In this document: positions 22,622-33,543 of the stretch, piece by piece | Position numbering within the stretch: position 1 is the stretch's first letter | Layout of the letters: each line of letters begins with the position of its first letter | Assembly (NCBI RefSeq): GCF_000204055.1 | Contig: NW_006768832.1 | Location: 227,280-291,279 of the forward strand | DNA: 64,000 bases | Source of the DNA: Melampsora larici-populina 98AG31 | Taxonomy: Eukaryota; Basidiomycota; Pucciniomycetes; Pucciniales; Melampsoraceae | Direction of reading: 5' to 3' | Position numbers and translations under genes: made by a program | The notes under the pieces: model-generated | Database searches by the model: none | Told to the model about the DNA's origin: nothing | What the model saw: the letters and a program-made list of their open reading frames with translations, nothing else

Positions 22622-23863
22622 ATGTCTTCAGATTCGATGTCAGACTTTTCAAATCCTATTTTGTCTTCTTATTTACCTAGCTTGGCTGGTCTGGATCGAG
22701 CAATAGGCAAGTCTTTTCAGATCCGCCAGCTATAATACAAGTGACTAAAGCATCAAACTACGAATCTGATCGAATCTCTCAACATAAACAACGTACTCAT
22801 GGACTCTCATACCTCTAAATAAATACCAGTGATGATTGTCGTATCTGAGATCGGAGACAAGACATTCCTGCTGGCTGCCTTGCTAGCCATGCGACATTCT
22901 CGATCGGTGATTTTCCTGGGGGCCTTCTCAGCTCTTCTGGTCATGTCCATACTCTCAGCAGGTCTAGGACACATCTTACCCACTCTCATCTCCCGACGTT
23001 ACACAGTTCTAGCGGCCTCAGGACTCTTCCTGGTCTTTGGGGTCAAGATGTTACACGAAGGTCTTGTGATGGAATCGGGTACAGGAAAAGTTCAAGAAGA
23101 GATGAAGGAAGTTGAAGATGAAATTAGGGAAAAGGAAGTAGATATGGATGTAACCACAGCCGAGTTCAATTCATTAGAACAGGGTAGACACTCAAGTCCA
23201 AAATCGACACCTCCTCGACTTTTAACGGGTGGTGGTAACAAGGGATCACCGGGAAGACCTCGTCATAAGAGATCAAAAAGTCAAACTCAGAACGGACTGA
23301 AGAACTTGGTTTACCTAGTTCTCTCACCAGTCTTTGTTCAAACATTTATTATGACCTTCTTGGCCGAGTGGGGAGACCGTAGCCAAATCTCAACTATCGC
23401 ACTTGGAGCCGCTCATGTTCGTAATTCACATTTCAAATTATACATTTCGTATTTTTATTCAATGATTTGACGGAGTCTGACGGCTTAATTATTTTGTTCA
23501 CATCGTTGTGCCTTCTTCTCGTGGATCGGCGATTATAACAGAGTGTATATCTGGTATGCATTGGTACCGTATTGGGGCACGCATTTTGTACATTCTTGGC
23601 TGTCATGGGTGGTCGTTGGTTGGCTACTAAAATTTCAGTTAAACACGGTAAGCAGCTCGATGTTAATGAACGCATTTGTAAATACTGACATTTGAACGTT
23701 TCCTCTCTCTAACACAGTCACTCTAGGAGGTGCAATACTTTTCTTGGTCTTTGGAGTGTTGTACCTCTATGAAGGATGGTTTTGGGATGAAGTAGAAGGA
23801 AGTATAAGTGATGTGACTTCTGCTGCTACCAAGATCATCAGCACAAAATCAGACAGTCCTTAA
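22622..23863 (+). CDS. GDT1: GDT1/TMEM165-family divalent cation/proton antiporter
   Basis: Exons by eye are 22622-22706, 22830-23416, 23542-23647 and 23718-23863, joining to about 307 residues. The two family signatures are present: SEIGDKTFLLAAL in the first half and AEWGDRSQISTIAL in the second (E-x-G-D-K/R-T/S). Each is followed by hydrophobic helices, and a charged loop of about 90 residues rich in E, K, S and P separates the halves. In yeast and animals these proteins move Ca2+ and Mn2+ into the Golgi in exchange for protons, supporting glycosylation. The ATG at 22622 is the first in frame. Intron 1 starts with GC (GCAAGT at 22707); using it joins codons as ATA-GTG-ATG, whereas the nearby GT gives an early stop. 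The gene looks intact. Confidence 0.92.
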
Positions 23864-24999
23864 TCAGTCAAACTTGAATCTGGAAGATCATTGTTCGCTT
23901 CTTTATCTTTGCATCGTCAGACAATGTCACTCTTTATTATGTTTTCTAGTTTCTACTATGTTTTTTAATTTTGTGTCGTTGTTGGATGGGTAATCATGGA
24001 CCTTCTCTGGCGTACGTGTCATTTATTTAAAGCTATGGCGACTTGTTTGTTTATTTGCCTGGGTGTTTCAGATGTCAATAGATTGTTGATTTGAGATGAG
24101 TGTACTGTTACAAATGATAGAAGGTTTTGGGAGTGTCCGTGATCTGTAGGTCTTTCTATTCAATTTGTTGATAGAATCTATCTTGTTGAGTTTCATAGTG
24201 GCCTTGAAAATTTCAACTTTGATCCTTGATGGTTTGTGTGATCACATGACAATTTCTGAATGGAGTTATACTTACATCATCATTTTCGGAGCCAGACCAG
24301 TAAAAATAATTTGGCACCCATCAGACTTATTCACAAGTGTCCCATAATCTCTATTTGTTGTGTTGACGTTAGGTTAGTGTGCTGATGTAAGAAGACCCGC
24401 GGAGTGGATTATGATGTCAGCTTCGGTGAATTTTCAACATTGATTATCCTGGTTTTTCCTCCTGAGTTAAACAGGGGTGAGCTCACCAGATGAGAACCTC
24501 TGTATATGGTTCCAACAAGAGTACTGTTGAGCAGAGATGAGGGTGAAGGAATCAAATCGAGTGAGTTAATCACTGTAAAAAAAGCGTGACGATAGGACTC
24601 CAGAATTGTAAGTCAACAAAATGGTCAAGTCTTTACTGGATCTTACCTTTTCTTTAGAATAATTTTATCAGAAGGCTCACACAGTCTATCTTTCTTTTTT
24701 GTAGTTTGAGTCTGAAGTGAGGTCGAAATCTCGATTGCCATTGCTCATATATCAAAATGCGAACGCAAAGTCATTTTGCGTGAAAAGTCTGCTCATTCTC
24801 GCTCAAAGGGTCAGAGTTTGCATCAGCAATGTTACAAGCCCAAGAGCTGAGGTTGCTGATGCCCTTTCTATATTGTGAGCAGATACAAAGACTAAATCGA
24901 ACGACAGGTCAAGAGACCTTTGAACTCAAATATCATATATTTACTTTAGTTTACTTTCATCTTGGATTCAAAAACAATTTAATCATCAAAACATCAAAC
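23864..24999. other. Intergenic spacer
   Basis: It holds the 3' end of GDT1 and the upstream region of the kinase. No repeat or RNA gene is recognised. An in-frame upstream ATG for the kinase at 24829 would add 57 AT-rich, low-quality residues, so I prefer the later start. Confidence 0.4.
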
Positions 25000-26175
25000 A
25001 TGTTGAAACGCTTACGAACATTCGCTCGGAAGGCTGGCAGGAAATCCATACCGTCTAGCTATAATGAGTTCTGTCTAACAGAACATGAAACGTCCATTTC
25101 TAGACGAAGAACAATTTTATCCTTCATGTCAAGTAATCCATCACTCCCTACAACAATAGCGAATTATCAATTGGTTGAAGAGATAGGTCGAGGAGCTTTT
25201 GGGGTGGTCTGGTTGAGTAGAAGTAAAAAAACCTCACAAGTTTATGCTATCAAAGTAAGTGAACCCCATGATATTTTTTTCCAAAGACCTCGAGTATCAA
25301 CTTTCTTATCGTGAACATGGTTCTTGATACAATCCTTTCAGATACTCGATAAACAGGAACTTATAAGTCCAAAACAAAAAGAAAGTATAGAATCTGAAAT
25401 TAAGATTATGAAAAAACTCAGAAAGAAACCATTTGTTTTACAATTTCACGAAACTTTTGCGAATTCAAGATACGTTTTTATAGTGATTGAATACGCAGAG
25501 ATGGGAGACTTATATAACTTATTAGTAAAAAATGGCAAATTGAGCAAAGATCAAGTTGGATATTATATCATACAAATCTCCGCTGGATTAAATGAATTAC
25601 ATCAATCTAAAATAATTTATAGAGATTTAAAGCCAAGTAACGTCTTATTGACTCATGAAGGTCACGTGAAGCTTGCAGATTTTGGTTTATCTAAGGAAGT
25701 TAGTTCATTTGATGATGATAAAACAGGTTCTTTATGTGGCACTATCGTTTATTTGGCTCCTGAAGTGATTAGAGGAGAAGACTATAGCTTCAGTATTGAT
25801 TGGTATTCTCTTGGTATTCTTACCCACGAGCTTTACTTCAACACTATTCCTATAGCCAACGGGGATCCACCAGGTGAATGATTTCTATCGCTGATAATTC
25901 TATCAAGATATCAAGTTTGAAGCTCATACCTTTGTTCTGCTTTGAATCATTCAGAAAACTCTCATGAATTAATGAAATTGATCATGAATGGCGATTTGAC
26001 CCTTGATCCGGATCTGGAACCAGAGGGTCAATCTTTCATTTATTGGTTAACAGATTTCAATCCAAAAAGAAGACCTAAAGATTTCAATCACATCAAACTA
26101 CATCCTTGGCTTTCTAATTTACCTTGGAGGAAGATTCTTCTAAATCAAAGTGATTATGAAGGTGGTTGGTGTTGA
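25000..26175 (+). CDS. AGC-like serine/threonine protein kinase, truncated after the catalytic domain
   Basis: Exons are 25000-25254, 25342-25873 and 25955-26175. After a basic N-terminus of about 60 residues the catalytic core shows the Gly-rich loop IGRGAFGVV, the lysine in VYAIK (split by intron 1), the ESEIKIMKKL helix with Glu, IIYRDLKPSNVLL (catalytic loop), ADFGLSK, GTIVYLAPEV (APE motif) and DWYSLGILTHE. YRDLKP and KLADFGLSK are typical of AGC kinases such as PKA, S6K and related families. The usual AGC C-terminal tail and hydrophobic motif are absent: the protein ends EGGWC at 26175, where the sequence overlaps the reverse strand of a gypsy protease. The last residues and stop codon therefore seem to come from the retroelement. 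The catalytic domain is complete by eye. The start at 24829 is possible. Confidence 0.85.
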
Positions 26176-26481
26176 TTCAATGGAGTTGACACAGAGGTCA
26201 ACAGTATGGGTGATTCTTGACTCGTGACCACTAAAACCAGTTACACTTCTGGTTTGAGGTAATGGGTCCGTCTTGAACTTGTTGGCAGAGACAAACCGGT
26301 GGCTCATTGCTTCATGTGTAGCACCGCTGTCTACTAAGGCTCTCGCAACAATGGGGGTGGCACTCTTAACTTCGAAAATAGTAACAAAATCAATGATTTG
26401 CGTATCTTTTATTTCAAGTGAATTTAAGCTACTACAATCTTCAGTTAAGTAATTACCGCTCGAGTGTGGCACCACTAGCAC
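26140..26481 (-). CDS. Retroviral-type aspartic protease fragment
   Basis: The frame overlaps the end of gag by a few bases in another phase, as expected for frameshift expression. It contains RALVDSGATHEAMSHRF, with the D-S-G-A active-site turn, and continues to STPTTFIITLI before a stop. About half of a normal protease is present; the flap and following pol domains are missing. The final codons coincide with the kinase gene on the other strand. Confidence 0.8.
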   Translation of the reverse strand: MLVVPHSSGNYLTEDCSSLNSLEIKDTQIIDFVTIFEVKSATPIVARALVDSGATHEAMSHRFVSANKFKTDPLPQTRSVTGFSGHESRITHTVDLCVNSIESTPTTFIITLI

Positions 26482-27596
26482 TCCCGAGCGCCTCCATTTT
26501 TTGAGGCTTCAGCTCTTCCATCGTCCTTCTCTTCTTCCTTGACACCATCCACTTCAGCAACTTTACTTTTGAATTTCCCATAACCTCCATATCCTCCTCT
26601 ACCTCTCCAACCTCCTCTACCTCCACGTCTTTTTCTAGTTGGACAGTCTCTAATAAAATGATCATCTTTACCACAACTATAACACATTCCCATTGCTCCT
26701 CTCTTGTTATACTCCTCATTTGATATGTTAACACGATAAGCCGAACAATCCATTGCATCTGGATCAGTAATAGTGGTTGAGGTTGAAGTTGTGTTGGTCG
26801 AAACAATTGGGTGGTGCGTGTTGGAGTCTCTTTTATTAATTTCATTATCAAGTTTAATAGCTAACTTTGCCATTTCTTCAACTTCCTTGAATTCGTCCCG
26901 TACCATATGCACCGTGATTTCTTTCTTTAATCCTTGCTTAAATTGAGATAGTAATACATTCTCAGGCCATTTAACTATCAACGCTAATTCCGAAAACTTA
27001 ATCCAATAATCTACCACTGCCTTTGTTTGAGTTAACGCCCTCATTTCTTTTTCTGCTTTAGCCAATCTTTCAGAGTCAAAGAACGTCGCTTTAAATGATT
27101 CAATGAATTTTTTCCAAGTAACTTGTTTCATTTTATCTTGGTCGAGTAGTTGATTGGTAAAATTTTGGCTCCAAATACTGGCTTTCCCATCAAGGTAAGA
27201 TAACGCGAACGCAACTTGAGCTTGTTCGTTCACAAATGCAGCAGCATTCATTTGCATATATAAGCAGACCTGATTAACATAAACTTCGGCTTTCTGTCCT
27301 TTAGTACCATCATATTTATTCGGAGTGGCGATCTTAGGAGGCTTTATTTGACTAATCGTTTGCGGAACAGAGGTCTGAGCGATCGGGGCGGAGCTGTGAG
27401 GTAGTTGAGTGGAGGTAGTGCGGGTTGTTTCAAATTGACGTAGTCGTTGTTCTGCTTCGTCACTTCTTCTCTCAGCTTCTTCTCGTTTCTGCGATTCTTC
27501 AGCTAAGCTTGCTTTGACCTCTAAGAATTGAGTGTTTAATTCTCTCATTTGCCGTAAAATCTCGGCCATAGAGGGCTGTTCGTGTTCTGGATTCAT
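26475..27596 (-). CDS. gag: Gypsy Gag polyprotein with zinc knuckle
   Basis: The product has 373 residues with an ATG start. It has an N-terminal coiled-coil stretch (about residues 10-55, rich in E, Q, R), the retrotransposon gag core near residues 90-260 (KYDGTKGQKAEVYVNQ, then YLDGKASIWSQNF and PENVLLSQFKQGLKKEI), and a CCHC knuckle CYSCGKDDHFIRDC followed by an RGG-rich basic tail. It would package element RNA into particles. The frame is uninterrupted, which suggests recent insertion. Confidence 0.9.
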   Translation of the reverse strand: MNPEHEQPSMAEILRQMRELNTQFLEVKASLAEESQKREEAERRSDEAEQRLRQFETTRTTSTQLPHSSAPIAQTSVPQTISQIKPPKIATPNKYDGTKGQKAEVYVNQVCLYMQMNAAAFVNEQAQVAFALSYLDGKASIWSQNFTNQLLDQDKMKQVTWKKFIESFKATFFDSERLAKAEKEMRALTQTKAVVDYWIKFSELALIVKWPENVLLSQFKQGLKKEITVHMVRDEFKEVEEMAKLAIKLDNEINKRDSNTHHPIVSTNTTSTSTTITDPDAMDCSAYRVNISNEEYNKRGAMGMCYSCGKDDHFIRDCPTRKRRGGRGGWRGRGGYGGYGKFKSKVAEVDGVKEEEKDDGRAEASKNGGAREC

Positions 27597-27699
27597 TGCG
27601 GTCTCTTCTGTCTCGTAGAATTCTTTTTCCGATGACTCCGAGTCCGTTGAGTTAGAGGGAAGCTTAAAGTTTGGCGTTTTGGAAGGATGCAGTGGTGTT

Positions 27700-28090
27700 C
27701 GAGATTATGCGGGGTATAAGTTATCTTCTTTAAATGTTACTTCTGTGGTAATACTGAGTAATCAACTTTCTTCTAACTTTGCTTGCGGAGTGCAGATTAA
27801 GTTTATACTTTAATTTAACTTTATTAACTTTGAAAATCTTTCTTCTTAACTTCTTTTAACTTTCTTCTTAATCGTTCGTTTTGATTTCTTCTTACTTTTG
27901 GTGATTCTTCTCTTGGATCTCTTTTGATGAGACTTAGCAATATGTTGTAGCTTCGAGAGGGAGATGCAAGAGAAGCTTTAAGGGTGGTCTCGTGAATATA
28001 GTAGATTGCTAAGTGAGGAAAAGCAATATGTACAACGGGAGACAAGACTAGTATGAACTCTACATGTAACACGCGTGACAGGTCATAACA
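27700..28090 (-). repeat. Probable 5' LTR of the truncated gypsy element
   Basis: Reading on the minus strand, TGTTATGACC begins at 28090, a typical LTR start, and the sequence leads to gag at 27596. The inner boundary is a guess because no second LTR is present for comparison and no clear primer-binding site was recognised. Confidence 0.45.
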
Positions 28091-29097
28091 GTCGCCTGTA
28101 GAGACTGATAAAAATTGAGACTTGATTCCAGGAGTTCCCCTGTTGTCATGTTGCTTGTATTTTTTAAAAAAGACGCACCAAAACTTATTGTCATGCTGGC
28201 TTGATAGATATCTTGATGATGTATCTTATTATCTATGTATGTATACCAATCCTAACACACTGAGTACGATGGCAATGGACAATCTTTGAATTGGCTGGAG
28301 AAATCAAAACTGAAATACAGTGGTACAGATGATATTTATCTACCCTTTCTTCATCAAAGCTTGAGAAGTTCTGTGTGAAGTTCGCTAAGATGCCCCTATG
28401 TGGCATAGCACTGGCACACCATTGGAGTCAAATGTAAAATAAATTGCAGATAGTAAGAGCACCCACAGTGGTTCCCGTTCACATATCTGTTTTTTAGTTA
28501 ATTGAGATTAGATTATATGTCGACACACAAGACTGGGCTTGGTTTTCTGCTCATTCCTTTCAAAGATTGAAAAAGATGAGAAAATGACTGCCTGAAAATA
28601 GTCAAATCCACATATTTCACATTTGAGACAATGCTTATAATATGTGCAGAAAAGAGGTGTGCCCTGTGGTGCAATGAATATGTGCCTTGGGGTTTTGTGT
28701 TGTTTCTGACCATAACAAAGTCTGATATGTTGAAGCCCTCAGGCACAAGTTGTGTTTGTGAAAGCAGAGACGTTTTTTATTTGTTTTGATATGATTCTAA
28801 TTAGAATACAAGTTGTAGGTGAAAGCCATAAGAAAAGATCTGTGTTTATGGTTTGTTTGGACAATGGCACAAGACAACCATGCTTAGATTTGATGTTGTG
28901 GTACCAACACCTGAAGTACTCCGCTTCAATCCGCTATTTTTTTGTGTAGTGGTGCACAAACCTGCTCTAGTGTACCCAAGCCGTTCTTGCTCCACCATTG
29001 GGACTAAACTGCTACATGCCCAAAGGAGTTCAGCAATAACCCGCTTGCGCCCCACCACCTCATACAGGCCTTGCAGCGGGCAGGATTAACTACATGT
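28091..29097. other. AT-rich gene-poor stretch
   Basis: No gene, RNA or defined repeat is recognised between the gypsy LTR and the next MITE. Confidence 0.35.
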
Positions 29098-29099
29098 TA

Positions 29100-29616
29100 G
29101 GGGTTGGGCAAAAAACTGACCAACCGGTTTTGCACCCTTGAGAATCAAGTCAAAAACAGCCAAAGATGGCCAAAATCAACTGGGTGCAGGTTTCACAGAC
29201 CCTTTGCTGTGCCAGGTTACCCAAAAAGACCCAAAGTCAGTCTTTGGGTCTGATTTTTCTCCTCCAGCCCCACCAATAGCTCAGCTTGAAGAACTCAGGT
29301 AAGTTTTTGCAACTTTCACGGATCTTTAAAAGGTGCAAAAAGGGTGTTTGCGAGGCTTGTGGCACCACAAATTGCTTTCCCTGTAAGAGCTTTTGAATGG
29401 TTAAAGTGTGGGCGTGATCACAAAACAAATCATACTGGTCAACATCTTTGGAAAGCAAAAAGACAGATAAAAATGTTGGTTGGTTCGTAGTGGCTTTGAT
29501 ATTAATTCTGAGCCATCTTGAAAGTATTCCCAAAAATTTGAACTTTGATTGAACTTTGATTGAACTTTGATTGAACGGTGTTTGGAAACTGGTTGGTTGG
29601 TTTTTTGCCCAACCCC
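29100..29616. mobile_element. Non-autonomous element with TA duplication (mariner/Stowaway-like MITE)
   Basis: The 517-bp element has 29-base terminal inverted repeats starting GGGGTTGGGCAAAAAAC, with three mismatches, and a TA dinucleotide on both sides (29098-29099 and 29617-29618). It carries no transposase. Near its right end the 12-mer TTGATTGAACTT is repeated about three times (29545-29580). Confidence 0.8.
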
Positions 29617-29901
29617 TATTCACAGTCTTTGTCTTCAATAACAACAATAGGTACACAAGCAGCCAAACACAAGGAAACAAAGAAACACAGCCTATCAAAG
29701 AGACATAGGGTGAAAAGAAAGAAGATCATTGCTGCACCCTGCCTCAAACTTATCCCTGATATTGGTAGTTGTTAAAGTTGATTGTATCTCTTGAGAGTTG
29801 CTTGTTGTTTACTTGGGATTGACTTTTCATTTGCTAATTTGACATCTGCCCCTCATTCACCCAAATTTTTGATTTTGACTTGTAATGCCCTGATTCATTG
29901 A

Positions 29902-30045
29902 GGGTGTGTTCACTTAACAAATATCTGACCAGAAACCATGTTCTGAAAATTTTTCATGCAAAAATGAAACATGCACCACCAAATAGACACTTTAAATTTT
30001 GCAGAATGTGGTTTCTCACCAGAAATTGCTTATGTGAACGCGCCC
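29902..30045. mobile_element. 144-bp MITE with TGA target duplication (PIF/Harbinger-like)
   Basis: Both ends begin GGG(T/C)G(T/C)GTTCAC and the inverted repeats extend about 50 bases with scattered mismatches. The 3-bp repeat TGA stands on both sides (29899-29901 and 30046-30048). Three-base duplications are usual for PIF/Harbinger elements, but other families are possible. Confidence 0.7.
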
Positions 30046-30710
30046 TGAAAACAAGTCAAGTTCAATGAATCAAACAGTTCCACATCTTCAGGGCTCTCCT
30101 GTGCAATGTACTGAATCAAGGTTAGAAATGATTGCCCATATAACAGACCTTACTATTGGTGTGTTTGTGGATCATGATTTACAAACACAGGGGTGAGACC
30201 ATGATGTGCTTAGTGGCTGGCCATATCAAGGTCAATCCAATAGAGAAGACTGTAAAGAAATCTTGGTCAGGCTTGGTCTTCATTGGTGAACTTTGATGCA
30301 GCTACTGTACAATACTCTTTGACTTGATCTCACCAATTTTCTTGCTACTATATGCAGCTCATATTAAAGCATAAGATGGTCAAAAAGTGGATATAGAATA
30401 TCTCAGATCAGGTTTGCTAAACATTTGTCCCAGAGCAGCTCAAAGCTAATGACACTGCCAGATATGATGTGAGGGTTGGGTACTTTCTTGAGTACTCAGG
30501 GCTCACTAATGGGGCAAAATGGATCTTATAATTCAAGTAGATAGATTTATATTGCAATTATAAAAGTATTTACAAAGAATTAAAGACAAAGAAAGGGATG
30601 AGGAAAGGAAGATAATGTAGTACAATTGTTAATAGTGAAGGATGGATCCTAGTCCTTCCTTTAATCTTCAAGTTGACAGATTAAAGAGTGATGTAAAGTT
30701 CACTAGACTA

Positions 30711-30832
30711 GTTGTTCTATGGTCACTAACCTTGGGTTGTTCTTATGGTCACCAACCTTGGGTTATTCTATGGTCACCAACCTGGGTTGTTCTATGGTCA
30801 CCAACCTTGGGTTGTTATATGGTCACCAACCT
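30711..30832. repeat. Minisatellite, about 25-bp unit, five copies
   Basis: Units of the form GTTGTTCTATGGTCACCAAC plus CTTGG follow one another with small changes in length and sequence. The surrounding region to about 31400 is AT-rich and contains no gene. Confidence 0.8.
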
Positions 30833-31547
30833 ATGAGAGTTCTACCTAGGGGAAGTAGAGGCACCAGAGAAGGTGAAGAGTATTACTTACTTTTAATCAG
30901 GGAACAGATTAAAGTAATGAAGATATCACTAGTCTTATATTTATAAGACTCTTGATGTTACTTCAGTAGAACTTTAATTTGTTCTTAAAAGTAGTGTGTA
31001 ATAAAGCTTGGGGCAAAATCCCTGAAGGCTGAGAGAGGAGGGGTTTATATACTCTCCTCTCTAAACCTAATTGTAGTGATATTTGTTTTTATCACTACAA
31101 TGGTTTAGGGATCATTACTGATTATTGATTATATTGTTTGTACTTAATTACACATAGTAATATTAAGTACTTGGTATGTACTATAAATATATTAACTCTT
31201 GACACTGAGTTACGAGGTGTAGTTGATATGTTATTACATATTACATGTTGTTTCAAGTGTTCTTGTATATGTAATTGGTATTTTTATATAATTTGTTACA
31301 CGTTACATACTGTTTACTAACTGTATGTATATGTAATTAGTTTTCTATATGATGTTTTTATATTATATGTTAGTTTTGGGTACATGTATATGTACTCAGG
31401 GCTGACATATGATGATGCACCACTAGATACACACTCCACTACCCACAAATTCTCAAAGAGGAAGCACTGGTGGAGCATTGTAGTATTTAAAGCTCAACAA
31501 GAGCTTTACAACACTTAAAAAGGGATAATATACCAATGTGTAACTAG
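30833..31547. other. AT-rich gene-free stretch
   Basis: No gene is visible. The 12-mer GTACTCAGGGCT occurs at about 30497 and again at about 31395 and may bracket an inserted segment that includes the minisatellite; no inverted ends support this. Confidence 0.3.
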
Positions 31548-31549
31548 TA

Positions 31550-33541
31550 CACCACGGGGCTACTTTGAACTGGGACCACGTGAAATGTAAGTTGGGTATG
31601 ACCACGCCAAGTGGTTGTGTAGAACAGGTGGCAGCAGTGTGACCGCGCGGCTACGTGGCCCTCACCCAAGCCTGTCACCCGTTCTACACATAAGCTCGCT
31701 GTGAGCAGCGAGATCACATAGATCACGTTACACTAATGTGATGTACCAGCCTTTTAGCGGGTGAGCTGATGTGGGTGAGCGGGACTTGTCAGCCAGGTGC
31801 TCAGCACCTGAATCAGCTTGGATGACTCGAATTCTTGAGAACCCAGCGAGATTTGTACTTTAGAATTTTTTGGTTTTCATTTTTATTTTTTTTATTTTTT
31901 TGAGGGACAGTGACGTCACAGGTTGTTACTTCTCCAAATCCCATTGACCATCCAGATTCCGAACTTAACATAAGTCCCATGCGGACCCAACCACCAACAC
32001 CACCGTTGTTCTTCTAAGTCGTTCTGCACATGACCCCCTCAAACGTCAACACGTTGATTGATCACAAGAAGCCTCACTCTCGCATATTCAATAGCGAGGT
32101 TCATCAACTGCACCACATTAATGTAATAGATTGCAAGAACAAACTTGGTAACATCATGGTAAATTTGGCTGTCCTTCACATCAATCTTTTCTGTTTGATT
32201 TTCTTTTTATCCTATCATATTCAGTGATGCCCTTTATTTTCCTTTAACAATATCATTTCACTTATATTATTGTAAGTTTCCCTCTGTTTCTCTTCTTCAA
32301 AGACTCATTTTGATTTGATCATCCTTGGTCCTTCCTATCTTGTTCTTTGTGCTGATGACATTGTACTTTGATGATCCACAGATTGACAGCTTTGAAAATA
32401 TCCTGTGTTTGATCACTCTTTACTCCACCTCTAGACAAAGATGCAACAAAGTTCAAAAATTCTTTAATCAGGTAATTTGTTTGTTCTTCTTTATCTCTAT
32501 CCACTGAATCAACTCTGACACAATCAAAATGAAAGCAATGAAGAATAGATTGAGCCGAATGGAAATAGGAATTTCAAAAGAACTTAAACAATAAAACTTC
32601 ATCATGCTACTTCAAAGCCAATTTTTCTGAAGTTCAATAAATGATCACACAATTCAAAATACAATGAACCAATCAAAATTTACCATTCTTTCTCAATTCT
32701 ATTGGATCAGGTGAGTCAGTAAAATCAGCTATAGTAAAACAAATAAAATCATTCAACAAAACGGATACACTCAAGACAAGCTCCTTTCTTTCAAAGTAAC
32801 AATCTATGAAAACTCAATAGATCAAGTGAGATGTTCTTGTTCTCAAACATCTTAACTTCACGATTCAAATTTACTGATTTCTTGCAACAGCTTTTTATTC
32901 AACTCTCCCTTTTTATCTGACTCTCCCTTGTCCATAGATTGCTCAATCACTGGCTTGATCACCTGTACATATTAGGCAAGTAATACATACATCTATTTGG
33001 CTTCATGTCTCACATTCAGTCATATCTACATCATCAATTCCTTTGATATACAAAGATCCCCATCACCTTTGGATCTATTTTATTCTATTTGAGTCTTTCT
33101 CTCTCTATTTTTTGGCTGTACTCTTCCAATCTTATCTTTTGTATCAGCTTGATATATGTATGCAGTATTTGAGAGTATTTGCCAATGCAAACAGTAGATT
33201 AATTCCGTTATGCAAAATTCTGTCAGCAAAAAAACTGCCCATCTCAATTCAAGTGGGCTGGCTATTGAGAACAAATAAGGCGGAATGAGCACTGAGGGGA
33301 ATTACTCAACCTGTCATTGGGTGATCAAGCCCGCACCGTTGTCATTTTTGATAACTCACCTTGTCACTGTGTGAGTCATTCCACCTTGTTATGATGTCAG
33401 ATGCTCACCTTGTTATGATAAGGGTCAGATTGGGTGAACCTCACACTGGCTAGCATGTGTGGCTCACATTGGGTATGACGATGTAGACAGCATGCAGAGT
33501 CAAAATTCACGTGAGCATCACGTGCCAGCAGCCCCGTGGTG
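31550..33541. mobile_element. Non-autonomous DNA element with TA duplication, about 2 kb
   Basis: The left end CACCACGGGGCTAC and the inverted right end CACCACGGGGCTGC match at 13 of 14 bases, with TA on both sides (31548-31549, 33542-33543). Subterminal parts share GTTGGGTATGAC / ATTGGGTATGAC in inverted order. No transposase is recognisable inside; small frames there are without motif support. A Tc1/mariner-related element is the simplest reading. Confidence 0.6.
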
Positions 33542-33543
33542 TA

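Larger units (their letters stand above)
26140..28090 (-). mobile_element. Truncated Ty3/gypsy-type retroelement (5' LTR, gag, protease start)
   Basis: In minus orientation the order is a likely LTR, a gag gene and the start of an aspartic protease. The element stops at about 26145, before any reverse transcriptase. The break falls at the 3' end of the kinase gene, so it marks either an insertion plus deletion or a rearrangement. Confidence 0.8.

Noticed and set aside
30711..30832. CRISPR array
   Set aside because: The repeats are contiguous without unique spacers, and the genome is eukaryotic.
30497..31406. Solo LTR bounded by GTACTCAGGGCT
   Set aside because: Only a 12-base direct repeat supports it; there are no TG...CA ends or polypurine tract.
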